A stretch of DNA of 14,131 nucleotides from a candidate division SR1 bacterium CG_4_9_14_3_um_filter_40_9 (GTDB taxonomy: Bacteria; Patescibacteriota; Gracilibacteria; Absconditabacterales; Absconditicoccaceae), in assembly GCA_002791215.1 (NCBI GenBank), contig PFWQ01000043.1, positions 1-14,131 on the forward strand, in the 5' to 3' direction. A program made the position numbers and the translations under genes. The notes below the pieces were generated by a model. That model searched no databases, was not told the origin of the DNA, and saw only the letters and a list, made by a program, of their open reading frames with translations. Shown here in pieces: positions 1 to 8,574 of the stretch (position 1 is its first letter; every line of letters begins with the position of its first letter).

Positions 1-463
1 AATACAGATGCCCCAATTTCGGCCATTTCTTATCTTTGAGTCCAGTCAAGTGACTGGTATCTTTCATGGTACAGAACGTTTTGATTTTGTCCCAATCGCA
101 GCATTTGCCGATTCTGTCGCAATCTTGTTTCAACATCCTCATATCAAATCCGATATTGTGCCCCACGACGTAGTGCGATTTTTTGATATAATCCAAAAAG
201 TTATCAATGTAACTATCGATGTAATCATACTGTTCGAGCATCGTTTTGCTGATACCATGGACTCTCTGCGCAAAGAAATTTATCTTGGTCGTGACATTGA
301 TAAATTGGTTGATTCTCGCTTCTTCGTGAAATTTTTTTCCATCAAATCTTCCAAAGATCGCTGCAAATTGTAATATTTGATCAGTAGTTCAGAGTCAGGT
401 CGTTTCGGTATCAATAAACATAAGTCTGTGTACTATCTTATTTGTGCCCATATTTTTTGTCAT
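1..463 (-). CDS. DnaQ-like DEDD 3'-5' exonuclease (3' end cut by window)
   Basis: Family knowledge: DEDD exonucleases remove nucleotides from DNA or RNA 3' ends using two metal ions; DnaQ-type members act in proofreading or repair. Read with TGA as Gly, the frame opens with FIDTETTGL (Asp18 and Glu20 are the Exo I acids; Gly23 is a TGA codon) and continues to VGHNIGFDMRML (Asp107, Exo II motif). The Exo III motif (HxAxxD) would lie beyond the window edge. About 154 residues are visible. The ATG at 463 follows an in-frame TAA upstream, but ATGs at residues 5 and 15 are possible starts. It is the last visible gene of the minus-strand polysaccharide run, 29 nt after the methyltransferase. It could be a stand-alone epsilon-like exonuclease or the N-terminal domain of a longer protein. 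The exonuclease call is firm; the exact subfamily is not. Confidence 0.85.
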
Positions 464-492
464 TATGTTGATCAAAAATAAATAATCTGATA

Positions 493-1212
493 CTATCTTT
501 TTTTATGGATCACAAGAAATGCACGATACCCCAATTGTGGTTGGCATACAAAACGAGGTCTAAAAATTTTTGCAATTCATACAAAAATAGTTGAGAGGAG
601 TAGTCAAAAATATCACCATTTCAAAAGCAACATTTCAAGTCAAATAATATTTTTCCACCCAATAATATTGTTGGTCCATACAGGAGAACAGGAATACCCC
701 AATCATGAAATGTCTTCAGTAAGTTGATTAAGATCTTCATAGCTTGGAAGTCAGTTTTCTATATGTTCAATCAACCAAGCATGTCTTCAATTTTTCCAGT
801 TTTTATCACTCATTTCAAGATAATTGAAAAGAAGATCATCATGCAATTGTGCAAGTTTTCCACAAGGAAAACCGATGACACACATCGTACTACTGACTCT
901 TATAGCTTCTTTTATAGCTACGATTCTTTGTTTGTTGTCTATATGCTCCAACATGTCTGTAGAAAAAACAAAATCATAGCTATTATCTTTTTCTTTGAGA
1001 GCAAGAGCATCCCCATGGATAAAATTCATGCGTTGAGATCTATTTTTGCTAGGAGCGGTAGTGCTATCTATCCCTGTAAAATGCGTGGAAAAATAGTCAG
1101 ATATCCCATAAAGTCCTGATCATATTTCCAAAATATTTTTATATTTTTTCTTTTTGAGAAGATCTATAATAAAAGAATATCTCGCATATGTTCCTAAAAA
1201 AAGTGGTCTCAT
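493..1212 (-). CDS. Class I SAM-dependent methyltransferase
   Basis: A 239-residue protein that probably transfers methyl from S-adenosylmethionine; substrate unknown. Motif I is ILEIGSGLYG at residues 27-36 (Gly31 is a TGA codon), followed by GID at 47-49 and a motif IV-like segment FVFSTDMLEHI around 81-91, as in the Methyltransf_11/23 families. The C-terminal third carries a hydrophobic stretch before a basic end, HKKR. The ATG at 1212 is the first start after an in-frame TAA upstream; no ribosome binding site is visible. Eight or more in-frame TGA codons split it if read with the standard code. It lies 52 nt after the glycosyltransferase and 29 nt before the exonuclease, so a role in modifying a surface glycan or lipid carrier is likely but inferred. 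Confidence 0.85.
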
Positions 1213-1264
1213 AGAAAGAGGAAAATAAAAAATAAAACAGTATAAAATAGAAGGTAGGAGGAAA

Positions 1265-2173
1265 TTATTTTTTTGATGTAATAGTTAATCATTTGCAAAG
1301 TCACTTCCAAAATCCATAAACAATAAAAAATTTTGTACAGTAGAATTGTATATTGAAAAGGAAGTTTTTATATTTTTTTTTGATTCACATGACAAGAAAC
1401 CAAAACCCCAATAGGAGCAAAGAAAGAGAGGTAGAGGTAAAAAAGAGAATCAATATCAAAACAAAAAATGCTGAATATATCAATGCTTGGTAGATACTTT
1501 GACTTTGAATCGTATGGTGTATTGCCAAGATTTCAGCATCTCATTGAGTATAGTTTTGAAACATTTTAAAGAGTTGTGCAAAATTTTTACTGAGGTGTCG
1601 ACTTACGATTGCCTGTTTGCAGATAAAAATATCATATCCATGGCGTTGAATCATAAGATTGAAATAGGTGTCTTCTCACCATTTAGTAAGATATTCTGGA
1701 TATCATTTGACATCTTTCCATACTTCCTTTGTGAAGGAAAGATTTCTTGAGGAAAGAATATGATTATCTTCCTGATTGAAAATATATCTTAGTTTTTTTT
1801 GAAAATCATTGGCAATGATAAATCTAGATATTCCAGCCACGACTTTTTCATCTGTGGTTTCATAGATATGAATCATTGATTCACATCGTTTATGATCAAC
1901 AAGACATCCAGCATCGGTACAGAGAATGATTTCATGCTTCGCATGTTTGATTGCGTAATTTCTCGCTTGCGCAATATTACACGGGAATGATGCAAGGATG
2001 ATCTTTCCTGCATCTTCTTCTGCTTCCAAAATTTCCAAAGTCCCATCAGTAGAATTCCCATCGACGATGATAATTTCATCCGGCTGTCTCGTTTGATGAT
2101 ACAAGGAATACAGGAAATCCTTGATTCAGGCTTTCTCATTATAAACGGGAACAATAATGGAGAATTGCTTCAT
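1265..2173 (-). CDS. Glycosyltransferase family 2, membrane-associated
   Basis: A 302-residue inverting GT-A glycosyltransferase that would move a sugar from a nucleotide donor to a glycan or lipid-linked acceptor on the cytoplasmic face of the membrane. The N-terminus IIVPVYNEKAG (6-16; Gly16 is TGA), VDGNSTDGT (37-45), the DXD-like TDAG (86-89) and the acceptor-side WGEDTYF near residue 165 are all characteristic of PF00535 enzymes. Residues about 225-262 are strongly hydrophobic (one or two helices), followed by a short basic tail with GFWKG, as in membrane-attached GT2 proteins. The ATG at 2173 lies directly before the first beta strand. The gene starts 16 nt after the pyruvyltransferase stop, so the two are probably cotranscribed. 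Sugar specificity cannot be read from the sequence. Confidence 0.9.
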
Positions 2174-2189
2174 GAAGAATTTTATAGAA

Positions 2190-3233
2190 TTAAAATTCTA
2201 TTTGTTCGAGTGTTTCCTGCATTTTACTAACTTTTTTTTGATAAGGATATGCTTTGGTTTCTAGTCACATAAACTCACTGATCAAAAACAGATGAAGTCT
2301 GGCGCTGATTACTTTCTTGGCTCCTCACAAGAGTTTGAGGAACTCTTTGAAGTCTTTTCTCCGGTCATAGAGTTCAAATAACACTGCTGGAGCAGTGCCT
2401 TGCTTTAGCCACGGTTTGTTATCTACGAGATCTCTGACAGTATCAAAATATATTTTATCATCATCCGTCCATCCGGCGCAGACTGGCACGAAATAGACCG
2501 TGTAGCCCATATGGAGATATTTTTTCACGTCTTCGATGAAATCTTCCATAAACAGACGTCCGTGACGGTTGATATTTACGACGATGTAATTCAGTTTCGC
2601 TTCTTTCTTGTATTTTCCCCGGTCATCTATGGCAAAGTAGCTGGTATCCATAAAGAATTCCGTATTTTTGAATCCATAATGCTGCAGATGTTCGATTTCA
2701 TTGAAATCCCTTGAAAAGATTTTTTTGGTGGCTCCGAGGATGAGCCTGAAGAGGATCTTATTCCAAAACATCCTTGGTATCTGTACGCCGCCCATGATAT
2801 AGAGCTTCCTTCTCCATAAGAATGCAGGCCGAATGGATTGAAGCCGGTAACGATAGGAATGCGGTGATTCCTCAGTCAGGATCTCTCATCCGCCGAGAAT
2901 GACGGCATCGACTTGGAAGAAATATTTGAGCTGTTTTCGTTTTTTCTTGATGATATAGGTCCGTAAACTTCTAAATCCTCTAGGAAGTTCATCGACGAAG
3001 GTAATATGGGAGATATCTATGAATTTACCCTGCTCTCATGAAAAGCAGGGTTGGCTGAAAAAGGTCTTGAGTCGCTCATTGTTCGCAGATACGACAAAAA
3101 TCTCCTTGCCTTGTGCGAGAAGGAGTTTGAGAGTCCCGAGCAGAATAAGCTCGTCGCCCATGTTCTGGTATCACCAAAACCCGACGACTAGGACCTTTTT
3201 ACCTTCGATATGGAGCTGATTGCTGATCTGCAT
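2190..3233 (-). CDS. csaB-like: Polysaccharide pyruvyltransferase (CsaB-like)
   Basis: A 347-residue member of PF04230, the family that adds ketal pyruvate from phosphoenolpyruvate to sugars of cell-wall or capsule polymers; CsaB is the member needed for S-layer (SLH) anchoring. Seen: N-terminal VVGFWGYQNMGDE (16-28), matching the family's GxxGxxNxGDE signature; AVILGGGEIL near 110-118; and the C-terminal ISARLHLFLISEF with Arg312 and His314, matching the conserved S-x-RLH motif. Length fits CsaB (about 350-370). The ATG at 3233 lies about 27 nt downstream of the predicted transcription start. It leads the run with the glycosyltransferase and methyltransferase. The PF04230 call is firm; the CsaB role over other pyruvyl-sugar enzymes is inferred, helped by the SLH-like surface protein at 9563-12604. 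Confidence 0.85.
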
Positions 3234-3250
3234 CCCAAAAATTACCTTAA

Positions 3251-3280
3251 TTAAAAGGACCGCTAAAGTATAGCGGTCCT
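3251..3280 (-). terminator. Rho-independent terminator of the 3305-6127 gene
   Basis: A perfect 10-bp stem, AGGACCGCTA with TAGCGGTCCT around a 5-nt loop (3256-3280), is followed on the minus strand by TTTTAATT. It begins 25 nt after the TAA at 3305. The same DNA also holds the -10 box of the downstream promoter. Confidence 0.85.
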
Positions 3281-3294
3281 AAGGGGATAGTCAA
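3267..3294 (-). promoter_or_regulatory. Sigma70-type promoter of the pyruvyltransferase operon, nested in a terminator
   Basis: On the minus strand TTGACT (3294-3289) is followed after 16 nt by TATACT (3272-3267). The predicted start near 3260 gives a leader of about 27 nt before the ATG at 3233, in line with the other promoters in this window. The -10 box spans the apex of the upstream gene's terminator hairpin. No other promoter fits between the two genes. Confidence 0.6.
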
Positions 3295-3304
3295 TGGAAA
3301 ATGT

Positions 3305-6127
3305 TTATCTGCCGCCGACAGGCCTGATGCAATCTACATATTTATTGAGGTAGGTGACATAGTCTTTTTTGTGGTCTTCTAAAATCGGAGAGATCTCTTC
3401 AAGTGATCATCCATATCCAGCTGAGATGATGTCCGTATCAAACTTGGTTGAGAATATCTCAGCATCATCAAATTTTATATCCCTACCTACCAATCATGTG
3501 GTGAATGGTAAGAATGACTTAGCTTTCCTATTTTTGCAAAGTGATTTGATACGATTCGTCAAATTAGCGGCTTTGAGAAGTTCCAAAGATTCTACGAATG
3601 CTACGGCCTTACCGGATTCTGCAGTTTTGGTAGACATCAGTCCGTCCATGAACATATTGTCAAAATTCACGGGAGTCTTGAATCCATAGGTCTCAAAATA
3701 TGTTTTTCCGTTTTCATTGAGAATCTTCATCTGTTTGTTGCTTGCAGGCATGTAATCGTAGAAGAGTACGCCCGCTTTGACGATATTATTTTTCTTCGCC
3801 TGATCCAGATTTGGAAGTGCTGTAGCTATCTGTTCTGCGAATTTCCCCTTGCTTGTATCTTGATTCAATCGATAATCGGCTCAAAGTTCTACAGAATTAG
3901 CTCAGCTGGTCGCACCGCTTTCAGTGATGAATATGCCTCCGTTCTTCAACTCTTCTAGGGTAGGATATCCAGTCTGGATATAGCTTTCTAGAGCGGCCTT
4001 TTTCGTAGGCTCTTCAGTCGCTACGCGGACGAATTTGTTTTCTTGCATATATGGTCCGATAGCTCACATTCTGGCAAGTGCATTGCCTGCGAAGGTATTG
4101 AATGATTTATCTTTGTTGGCAGGAGAAGTAATCTGTTCGAAGGTTAATCCCAGACTATTAAGTCCGATATTGATAAGATTATTTTTATCATCTTCCAATG
4201 ATTTGAGTATGGTAAGCTTGGTGTCTATCTTTTCACGTTCAGCGTCGCTGACCGTCAATCTGTTTTCGCTCAGGCCATTCTTGAGTAATTCTGTATCTAG
4301 TTGCATTTTTTTGTCTGAATTTTGTGTGATGAATGGTGCCATCTGTCCGAAGTTCATGCCTTCAAAGAGGGCAGTGGTCTTGCTGATTCCATAGATTTCT
4401 TTCGTTTCCGGACTTGCATTATTTGCAATCACGGTAGTCACTGGATTTTTTTCTTTATTGTTTTTTCCGCCTGCTCGGATTCCTCCTAGCATAGCAGCAA
4501 GATTTTGAGTGATTTCTCCTCATCTGAAAAGTTCGCCTGGTCTACCACCGGTAGCAAGCATTAATCCTGCTCATCCAAGTACTCGAGCCCGGCTATTATG
4601 TTCTTTGATGTCTTCTTTTTTGCCGAATACGAGACGGAATGCATTACGTATCACTTTCCATCCGATGATAGCTCATCATATAGTAAGGGCTGCATTACCG
4701 AAACTTTTATAAAATTGCTGAGTCCTAGGATCTTTTCCTTGGATTCCCTCGGTGAAGTGGTCGATGATTCCATAGATTCCTCCTTTAGAGAAAGCATCGC
4801 CTACGTTTTCATATTTTACATTAGGAGCTGTTTCTGTAGAGGTGCCACCCTCAGTGACTACATTTGTGTTGTTGCTGGTCAAATCTACTCACACTCAGGT
4901 TGTTGTCCCTGTGTTTTCTGTTTCTGTATTTTCTATTTCCAGATTAGTGTTTTTTTTTAAGCGTTTTTGGGCGTCTTCCCACGACTCTCCCTTATTCCTT
5001 TTTTCTATATTCAATTTTATATAGTCTTTCAAGAATGGATAGATCTTTACAAGTTCTTTTACCTTTTCTACGTTTTGTGCTACAAATGGTTCTTTGGTAG
5101 GATCAATAGTAGTTTCAGACACTCCTTTGAGATAATCAAAAAGTGCTTTATAATCTTCATTCTCAAGTTGTACCATTGCTACTTTCATCATCTCTTCGAC
5201 TCTTTCTTTGTCGATAGCATTATTTTTTAGAAGTAATTTACCGAAAGATTCGATTCTATCTCTACCCCAGATTCATAAATCTATCAATTTGGTGTCAGAA
5301 AGTTTATATTTGCCGCGAATGAAATCAGGATCAAGAGCAAGATCGTTAATCAGATTAAATTGTTTGCTGAGATACAGAAGGTCAGCGTTATATTTGATGA
5401 ATGTCTCTTTGTACATAGGATTCCTTAGATCGTTCTTTATATCAGGATTAGTTTTCCCATTGATGACATCGATCCCCGTGATTCTGTAAAATCTTTCGTT
5501 GATGAGATAGAGATCTTCTTCGTGTCATTTTGCTATTTTTTGAAGGATTTCGACATTAGTTCTTTGCTGTTCATCCATCTTGAGTTTGAATCCGCCGACA
5601 AGCGCATCCTTTCTGAAGCTATTGATAAATGAAAACGTTTCGTTGTGCTCTGTATTTACAGCTCAGATAAGATCTTTGATTCTTTCTTTGGAAACTTCTT
5701 TGTAGATATCAGTGATTTCCTTATCTGTAATAGTGACGAGATTGGTGATTTCCTGATTTTTTTCGATTTCGACGCTAGTTGTCTGATAGATCATCCTCAA
5801 TGGGACATTGGTGAGATATTTTACGAAATCGATTGTCAGGTCATAGGTCCTTTCCCGGCTTCATCCATCGATGATAAGTTTCGGCGTGAGCGCCCCATCA
5901 GCATTTTTCTTGGCGATAATTAAAGTATTTCACTGCCTGATGAGTTCAGATTTCGCATTATCAAAAATATCCATTCAAGCTGGTTTCAATACTTTCTCGA
6001 AAGCATCCATATGGCTCTGTTTAGTATTGTCCGTAAGACGAGGGGCTGTGTTCTCGGAAAGTTTATCCTTGATCTCTGTATCGTCGGAATTTTTGATCTC
6101 TATGACTTTCTTTTCTGGATTACCCAT
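3305..6127 (-). CDS. Large hypothetical protein, 940 residues, unrecognised
   Basis: I recognise no family. With TGA as Gly the frame has no TAA or TAG from 6127 to the TAA at 3305; I walked the joins between the TGA-split pieces codon by codon. The N-terminus (1-50) is charged and polar, starting MGNPEKKVIEIK. Residues about 50-400 look like a soluble helical region rich in Glu, Lys, Ile and Asn. A Thr/Asn/Gly-rich linker follows (about 405-450). Two modest hydrophobic stretches lie near 479-494 (ALTIGGAIIGWKVI) and 512-530, with a short basic segment (RNAFRLVFGKKED) between them. The rest is soluble-looking to the end. No signal peptide is evident. The ATG at 6127 is chosen because the -10 box sits 39 nt upstream, so earlier in-frame starts would lie in the promoter. 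It has its own strong promoter and terminator, so it is monocistronic. Function unknown. Confidence 0.85.
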
Positions 6128-6165
6128 GATGATGGATAGAATATAAATAATAGTATTGTACTTCA

Positions 6166-6194
6166 ATTATACTCCGCGAGAAGTGCCTTGTCAA
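6166..6194 (-). promoter_or_regulatory. Consensus sigma70 promoter for the 940-residue protein
   Basis: The minus strand carries an exact TTGACA (6194-6189), a 17-nt spacer and an exact TATAAT (6171-6166). A run of T abuts the -35 box upstream. The predicted start near 6159 gives a leader of about 30 nt, without a Shine-Dalgarno motif. This is the best promoter in the window. The remaining DNA up to 6343 is A/T-rich and shows no gene. Confidence 0.85.
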
Positions 6195-6343
6195 AAAAAA
6201 ACAGCCACTTCGGGCATAATGATTTGACAATTTTGAGATTTTTAAAAAAAGTTAGGTTGACAAAGAGGATATTTTCTAGGAAATACGAAAAAGGGCCTGA
6301 AAGGTCTGTCAAGAAGCTGGTTTATATTAAGACAGAAAACGAA

Positions 6344-6949
6344 CTAATGTCAATAAAGTTCTTTGGAGATGGACTGCTGTAAGTCGGCATATTCTTGATT
6401 TGTGAGCTTGGAAGTAGCGATAAGCCCATAATGAGATACCACGTCGACCAAAAATTTGATGAATACGGATTTATCCAAAGGGACATTATCGTGATATTTG
6501 GCGGAAAGTTTTTTGAGGTAGTGCACATAGCTGCTGAGCGAAAGAGGGGCATGAGCATCGTAGAGGTCATTGAAGAGGCCGTCAATTTTTTCTTTTTTAG
6601 CTTCCTGGGCGTAAAAAGGCGCAAACATACCAACGATGACAAGAGTATTTACGCTTTTTCTGATGTAGACGATGTTGGTTTCAGGATGTTTTATCTTGAA
6701 AAAGGTATCATAAAGCCCTTTGATGACCTTATCATCTTTGATGACCTTGATCAAAAACGACAAAAATTGGGCCAATTTTACATTAGTCGCATGGTCAGCC
6801 TGGATCTGTTGCCCGACTTGTTTGGCTTTTTGCTGATCATCTTGAACGCGTTTCACCGCTTCCTCAGTCACTTTGCTTAGATTCTCTCTGACCTTTCATC
6901 ATCCTCCTGCCTCGTCAAAGTTCACCGCTGATCCTATTTCGTCTGCCAT
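6344..6949 (-). CDS. Hypothetical helical protein, 201 residues
   Basis: I do not recognise this protein. With TGA as Gly it runs from the ATG at 6949 (MADEIGSAVNFDEAGGGG; two of the four glycines are TGA) to the TAG at 6344. The middle, about residues 55-130, is rich in Leu, Ile, Val and Lys, with a moderately hydrophobic stretch VNTLVIVGMFAPFYA that could be a buried helix or a weak membrane contact. The rest is charged and probably helical, and there is no signal peptide. The ATG is chosen over a downstream GTG at 6871 because it is the first ATG and adds a coherent N-terminus; GAAGG lies right next to it, too close to be a normal ribosome binding site. It lies 150 nt before the promoter of the 940-residue gene on the same strand. 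Function unknown. Confidence 0.75.
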
Positions 6950-6986
6950 ACCTTCAAAAATGTTAAATACTAAATAAATTTTGCCT

Positions 6987-7049
6987 CTAGCTACTTGCTT
7001 CTAGCTTCTAGCAATAAGCTAGCTACTAGAGACTAGCTGCTAGGAGCTA
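6987..7049. repeat. Heptanucleotide repeat array, palindromic (9 units)
   Basis: Nine consecutive 7-nt units share a CTA/GCT core. The left units (for example CTAGCTT) are roughly the reverse complement of the right units (for example GGAGCTA), so the array can fold on itself. It lies between the divergent gene at 6949 and the tRNA genes. Confidence 0.75.
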
Positions 7050-7067
7050 TTTTCTATGTTTTTATGC

Positions 7068-7097
7068 TTGAATTTCAACCGCAATTACATATATACT
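7068..7097 (+). promoter_or_regulatory. Probable tRNA operon promoter
   Basis: TTGAAT (7068-7073), an 18-nt spacer and TATACT (7092-7097) lie 35 nt upstream of the first tRNA base. The match is moderate and no other good candidate is seen. Confidence 0.45.
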
Positions 7098-7132
7098 CAG
7101 CACCCAAATTTTTTTGTTGGAAAAAAGAATAT

Positions 7133-7222
7133 GGTGAGGTGGATGAGAGGCTGAAATCAGCTCGCTGCTAATGAGTCAGCCGGGAAACCGGCTCGCGGGT
7201 TCGAATCCCGCCCTCACCGCCA
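7133..7222 (+). tRNA. tRNA-Ser(GCT)
   Basis: This 90-nt tRNA folds completely. The acceptor stem pairs GGTGAGG with CCTCACC, with G73 and an encoded CCA. The anticodon loop is CTGCTAA (anticodon GCT), a long variable arm AGCCGG/CCGGCT marks a class II tRNA, and the T arm is GCGGG-TTCGAAT-CCCGC. It reads AGC and AGU serine codons. Confidence 0.95.
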
Positions 7223-7229
7223 TCATTAA

Positions 7230-7303
7230 GGCACCGTAGCTCAGCAGGTCAGAGCGCGTCTCTCATAAGGACGAGGTCGGCAGTTCGAGACTGCCCGGTG
7301 CTA
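7230..7303 (+). tRNA. tRNA with CAT anticodon, probably elongator Met
   Basis: The 74-nt gene has acceptor GGCACCG pairing with CGGTGCT, where the first pair is G-U, then A73 and no encoded CCA. The anticodon loop is CTCATAA and the T arm GGCAG-TTCGAGA-CTGCC. The body (TAGCTCAG, GAGGTC) resembles elongator tRNA-Met. A tRNA-Ile2, whose CAT would be modified to lysidine, is not excluded. An initiator is unlikely, because it would lack the first base pair. It lies 7 nt after tRNA-Ser. Confidence 0.9.
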
Positions 7304-7308
7304 AATTC

Positions 7309-7392
7309 AGACTTTAGACTTTAGTAACGGCCTATCGGCCTTTAGTCCTTAGCAAGAACTAAAGACTATCGACTAAAGACTATCGACTGAAT
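7309..7392. repeat. 84-nt heptanucleotide element, copy A (12 units)
   Basis: Exactly twelve 7-nt units. Left units read AGACTTT; right units alternate ACTAAAG and ACTATCG, close to the reverse complement of the left. Inside are small hairpins: GGCC-tatc-GGCC, and AGTCCTTAG pairing with CTAAAGACT with one mismatch. It lies 5 nt after the tRNA and could end that transcript, but no T-tract follows. It is related to the element at 9493-9576. Confidence 0.8.
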
Positions 7393-7444
7393 ATGCCGTC
7401 ATTCAATCATATATAACTTTTATTTTTTATATCTATATATACCA

Positions 7445-7618
7445 ATGGCCAAAAAAAAGTGAGCGAGGATAATTGTAGGTTTGCAGTGCAAAGAGTGCAA
7501 CGCAACCAATTATCAGACGATGCTGAACAAGACAAATACCGGAAAGCTGGAATTGCAGAAGTATTGTAAGAAAGAGAAAAAACACACCAAACACGTCTCC
7601 AAAGAAAAATTAAAGTAA
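7445..7618 (+). CDS. rpmG: 50S ribosomal protein bL33
   Basis: A 57-residue component of the large ribosomal subunit near the E site. [19 protein letters not shown], then [29 protein letters not shown], match the bL33 pattern; Gly6 is a TGA codon that would otherwise stop the gene after five residues. The zinc-binding form has two CxxC pairs. Here the first, CKEC, is intact, but the second reads CKKE, so only three of four cysteines remain. The stop is TAA. The gene lies 28 nt before bS16, probably in one transcript. Before the ATG there is only A/T-rich sequence with no Shine-Dalgarno motif. Confidence 0.95.
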
Positions 7619-7645
7619 TTTTTTAGATTTTAAATCTTAGAATCC

Positions 7646-7948
7646 ATGTTAGTAATCAGATTATCAAGACAAGGTAAAAATAAGCAGCCTCTGTACAGAG
7701 TGGTGCTGACCGAGCACACCAAGCCGGTTAAAACAAGCTACAAGGAAGTCTTGTGACGATACAATGCTTTAAACGACAAGGGAGAATTTGATCTGGAAGC
7801 TATCAAATCTCGGATAGTAAAAGGAGCGAAACCATCTGAAAGATTGGCGAAAGTGTTGTTTGCCGCAAGCAAAGACAAGGTTTTCGAAAAATATATCGTA
7901 AAGAGAAATAGGACAGCGAAAACAAAGAAAGCTGAAGAGAAGAAATAA
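7646..7948 (+). CDS. rpsP: 30S ribosomal protein bS16
   Basis: A 100-residue small-subunit protein that binds 16S rRNA and helps assembly. MLVIRLSRQGKNKQPLYRVV is the typical bS16 start. KEVLGRYNAL corresponds to the conserved LGxYNP segment, and its Gly is a TGA codon, which is strong evidence for glycine recoding because this position is glycine across bacteria. The C-terminal 20 residues are Lys/Arg-rich, a normal extension. The usual Pro after YN is replaced by Ala. The stop is TAA, and a heptanucleotide array begins 2 nt later. Its neighbour bL33 is unusual, because rpsP more often travels with rimM and trmD. Confidence 0.97.
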
Positions 7949-7949
7949 A

Positions 7950-7984
7950 TTAGTACAGAGTACCAAGTACCGAGTATCTAGTGC
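7950..7984. repeat. Heptanucleotide repeat array (5 units, xxAGTAC type)
   Basis: Five 7-nt units of the form AGAGTAC or CAAGTAC follow the bS16 stop codon directly. They are direct repeats with no palindromic half. Confidence 0.7.
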
Positions 7985-8001
7985 AATAATTATTGTGTCG
8001 A

Positions 8002-8036
8002 AACTTTCAACTTTTTACTTTCAACTTTCCACTAAA
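8002..8036. repeat. Heptanucleotide repeat array (5 units, AACTTTC type)
   Basis: Units AACTTTC, AACTTTT, TACTTTC and AACTTTC keep a strict 7-nt period, with a divergent fifth unit. The array ends 4 nt before the ATG at 8041. Confidence 0.7.
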
Positions 8037-8040
8037 CGTC

Positions 8041-8499
8041 ATGACATCGGAACTCGTACAAAACACAAGTTTGGAAAATATCATATTAACTATCTTGGCG
8101 ATAGTCATCATCATAATCGTCGTCGGTTGCATCTACACGTTTATACGCGCTATATTTTTATTCGTATTTTCGAATTCCAAGGAAGAGAATAAGAAGAAGT
8201 GACGGAATTCGATAAGATTTATGATCATCGGTATCTTATTCACTATCGTGTTATTGTTTTTGTGCCCTGTCTTGTTTAAGGCGATGAATGTCCCAGGATA
8301 TCAGAATTATACTCCTCAGAATATTTTCGGTAAGGCATGAGAACTCATAAATAAGGCTTTCCAACTATGAAATTTCATTCAGAAGAGCCAGACGGATAAT
8401 CAATTCCGCGGAAATCTCTATTATGACACCAATCCGAATAATACCATCAATACGACATCACCAAGTACTACGGATACGACCCCAAATTATAGTTTGTAG
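8041..8499 (+). CDS. Two-helix membrane protein, 152 residues
   Basis: Unrecognised membrane protein. Two hydrophobic helices are clear: about residues 14-45 (NIILTILAIVIIIIVVGCIY, continuing to LFVF) and about 63-80 (MIIGILFTIVLLFLCPVLF). They are separated by a short basic loop, SKEENKKKGRNS, that should face the cytoplasm; its Gly is TGA. The C-terminal half is polar, ending in a Thr/Asn/Ser-rich tail typical of an exported segment. The size and layout loosely recall VirB2/TrbC-type pilins of type IV systems, but nothing proves that. The ATG at 8041 is chosen because codons upstream in frame come from the heptanucleotide array. The stop is TAG. Function unknown. Confidence 0.75.
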
Positions 8500-8504
8500 A
8501 TATA

Positions 8505-8532
8505 TTGAAAAACACTATAAGATAGATATAAA
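8505..8532 (+). promoter_or_regulatory. Possible promoter for the 8575 gene
   Basis: TTGAAA (8505-8510), 16 nt, then TATAAA (8527-8532) lie 43 nt before the ATG at 8575. Between promoter and gene is an A/T-only inverted repeat, AAAGAAAA with TTTTCTTT. Confidence 0.45.
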
Positions 8533-8574
8533 ATAGTAAAGAAAAAAATTTTTTAATTTTCTTTATCAGCCGTA

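Noticed and set aside
8..373. Plus-strand open frame at the left edge
   Set aside because: Antisense to the exonuclease, whose Exo I and Exo II motifs are unmistakable on the minus strand.
6193..6217. Terminator for the 6344-6949 gene ending in nine T on the minus strand
   Set aside because: The possible stem (GCC...GGC) is only 3-4 bp and lies about 130 nt after the stop; the T-run more likely belongs to the promoter region.
6987..7392. CRISPR array around the tRNA genes
   Set aside because: The periodicity is 7 nt with degenerate units and no repeat-spacer alternation.
7133..7392. Integration site (att) at the tRNA cluster
   Set aside because: The heptad element begins just after the tRNA, but no duplicated tRNA end and no integrase gene are seen in the window.
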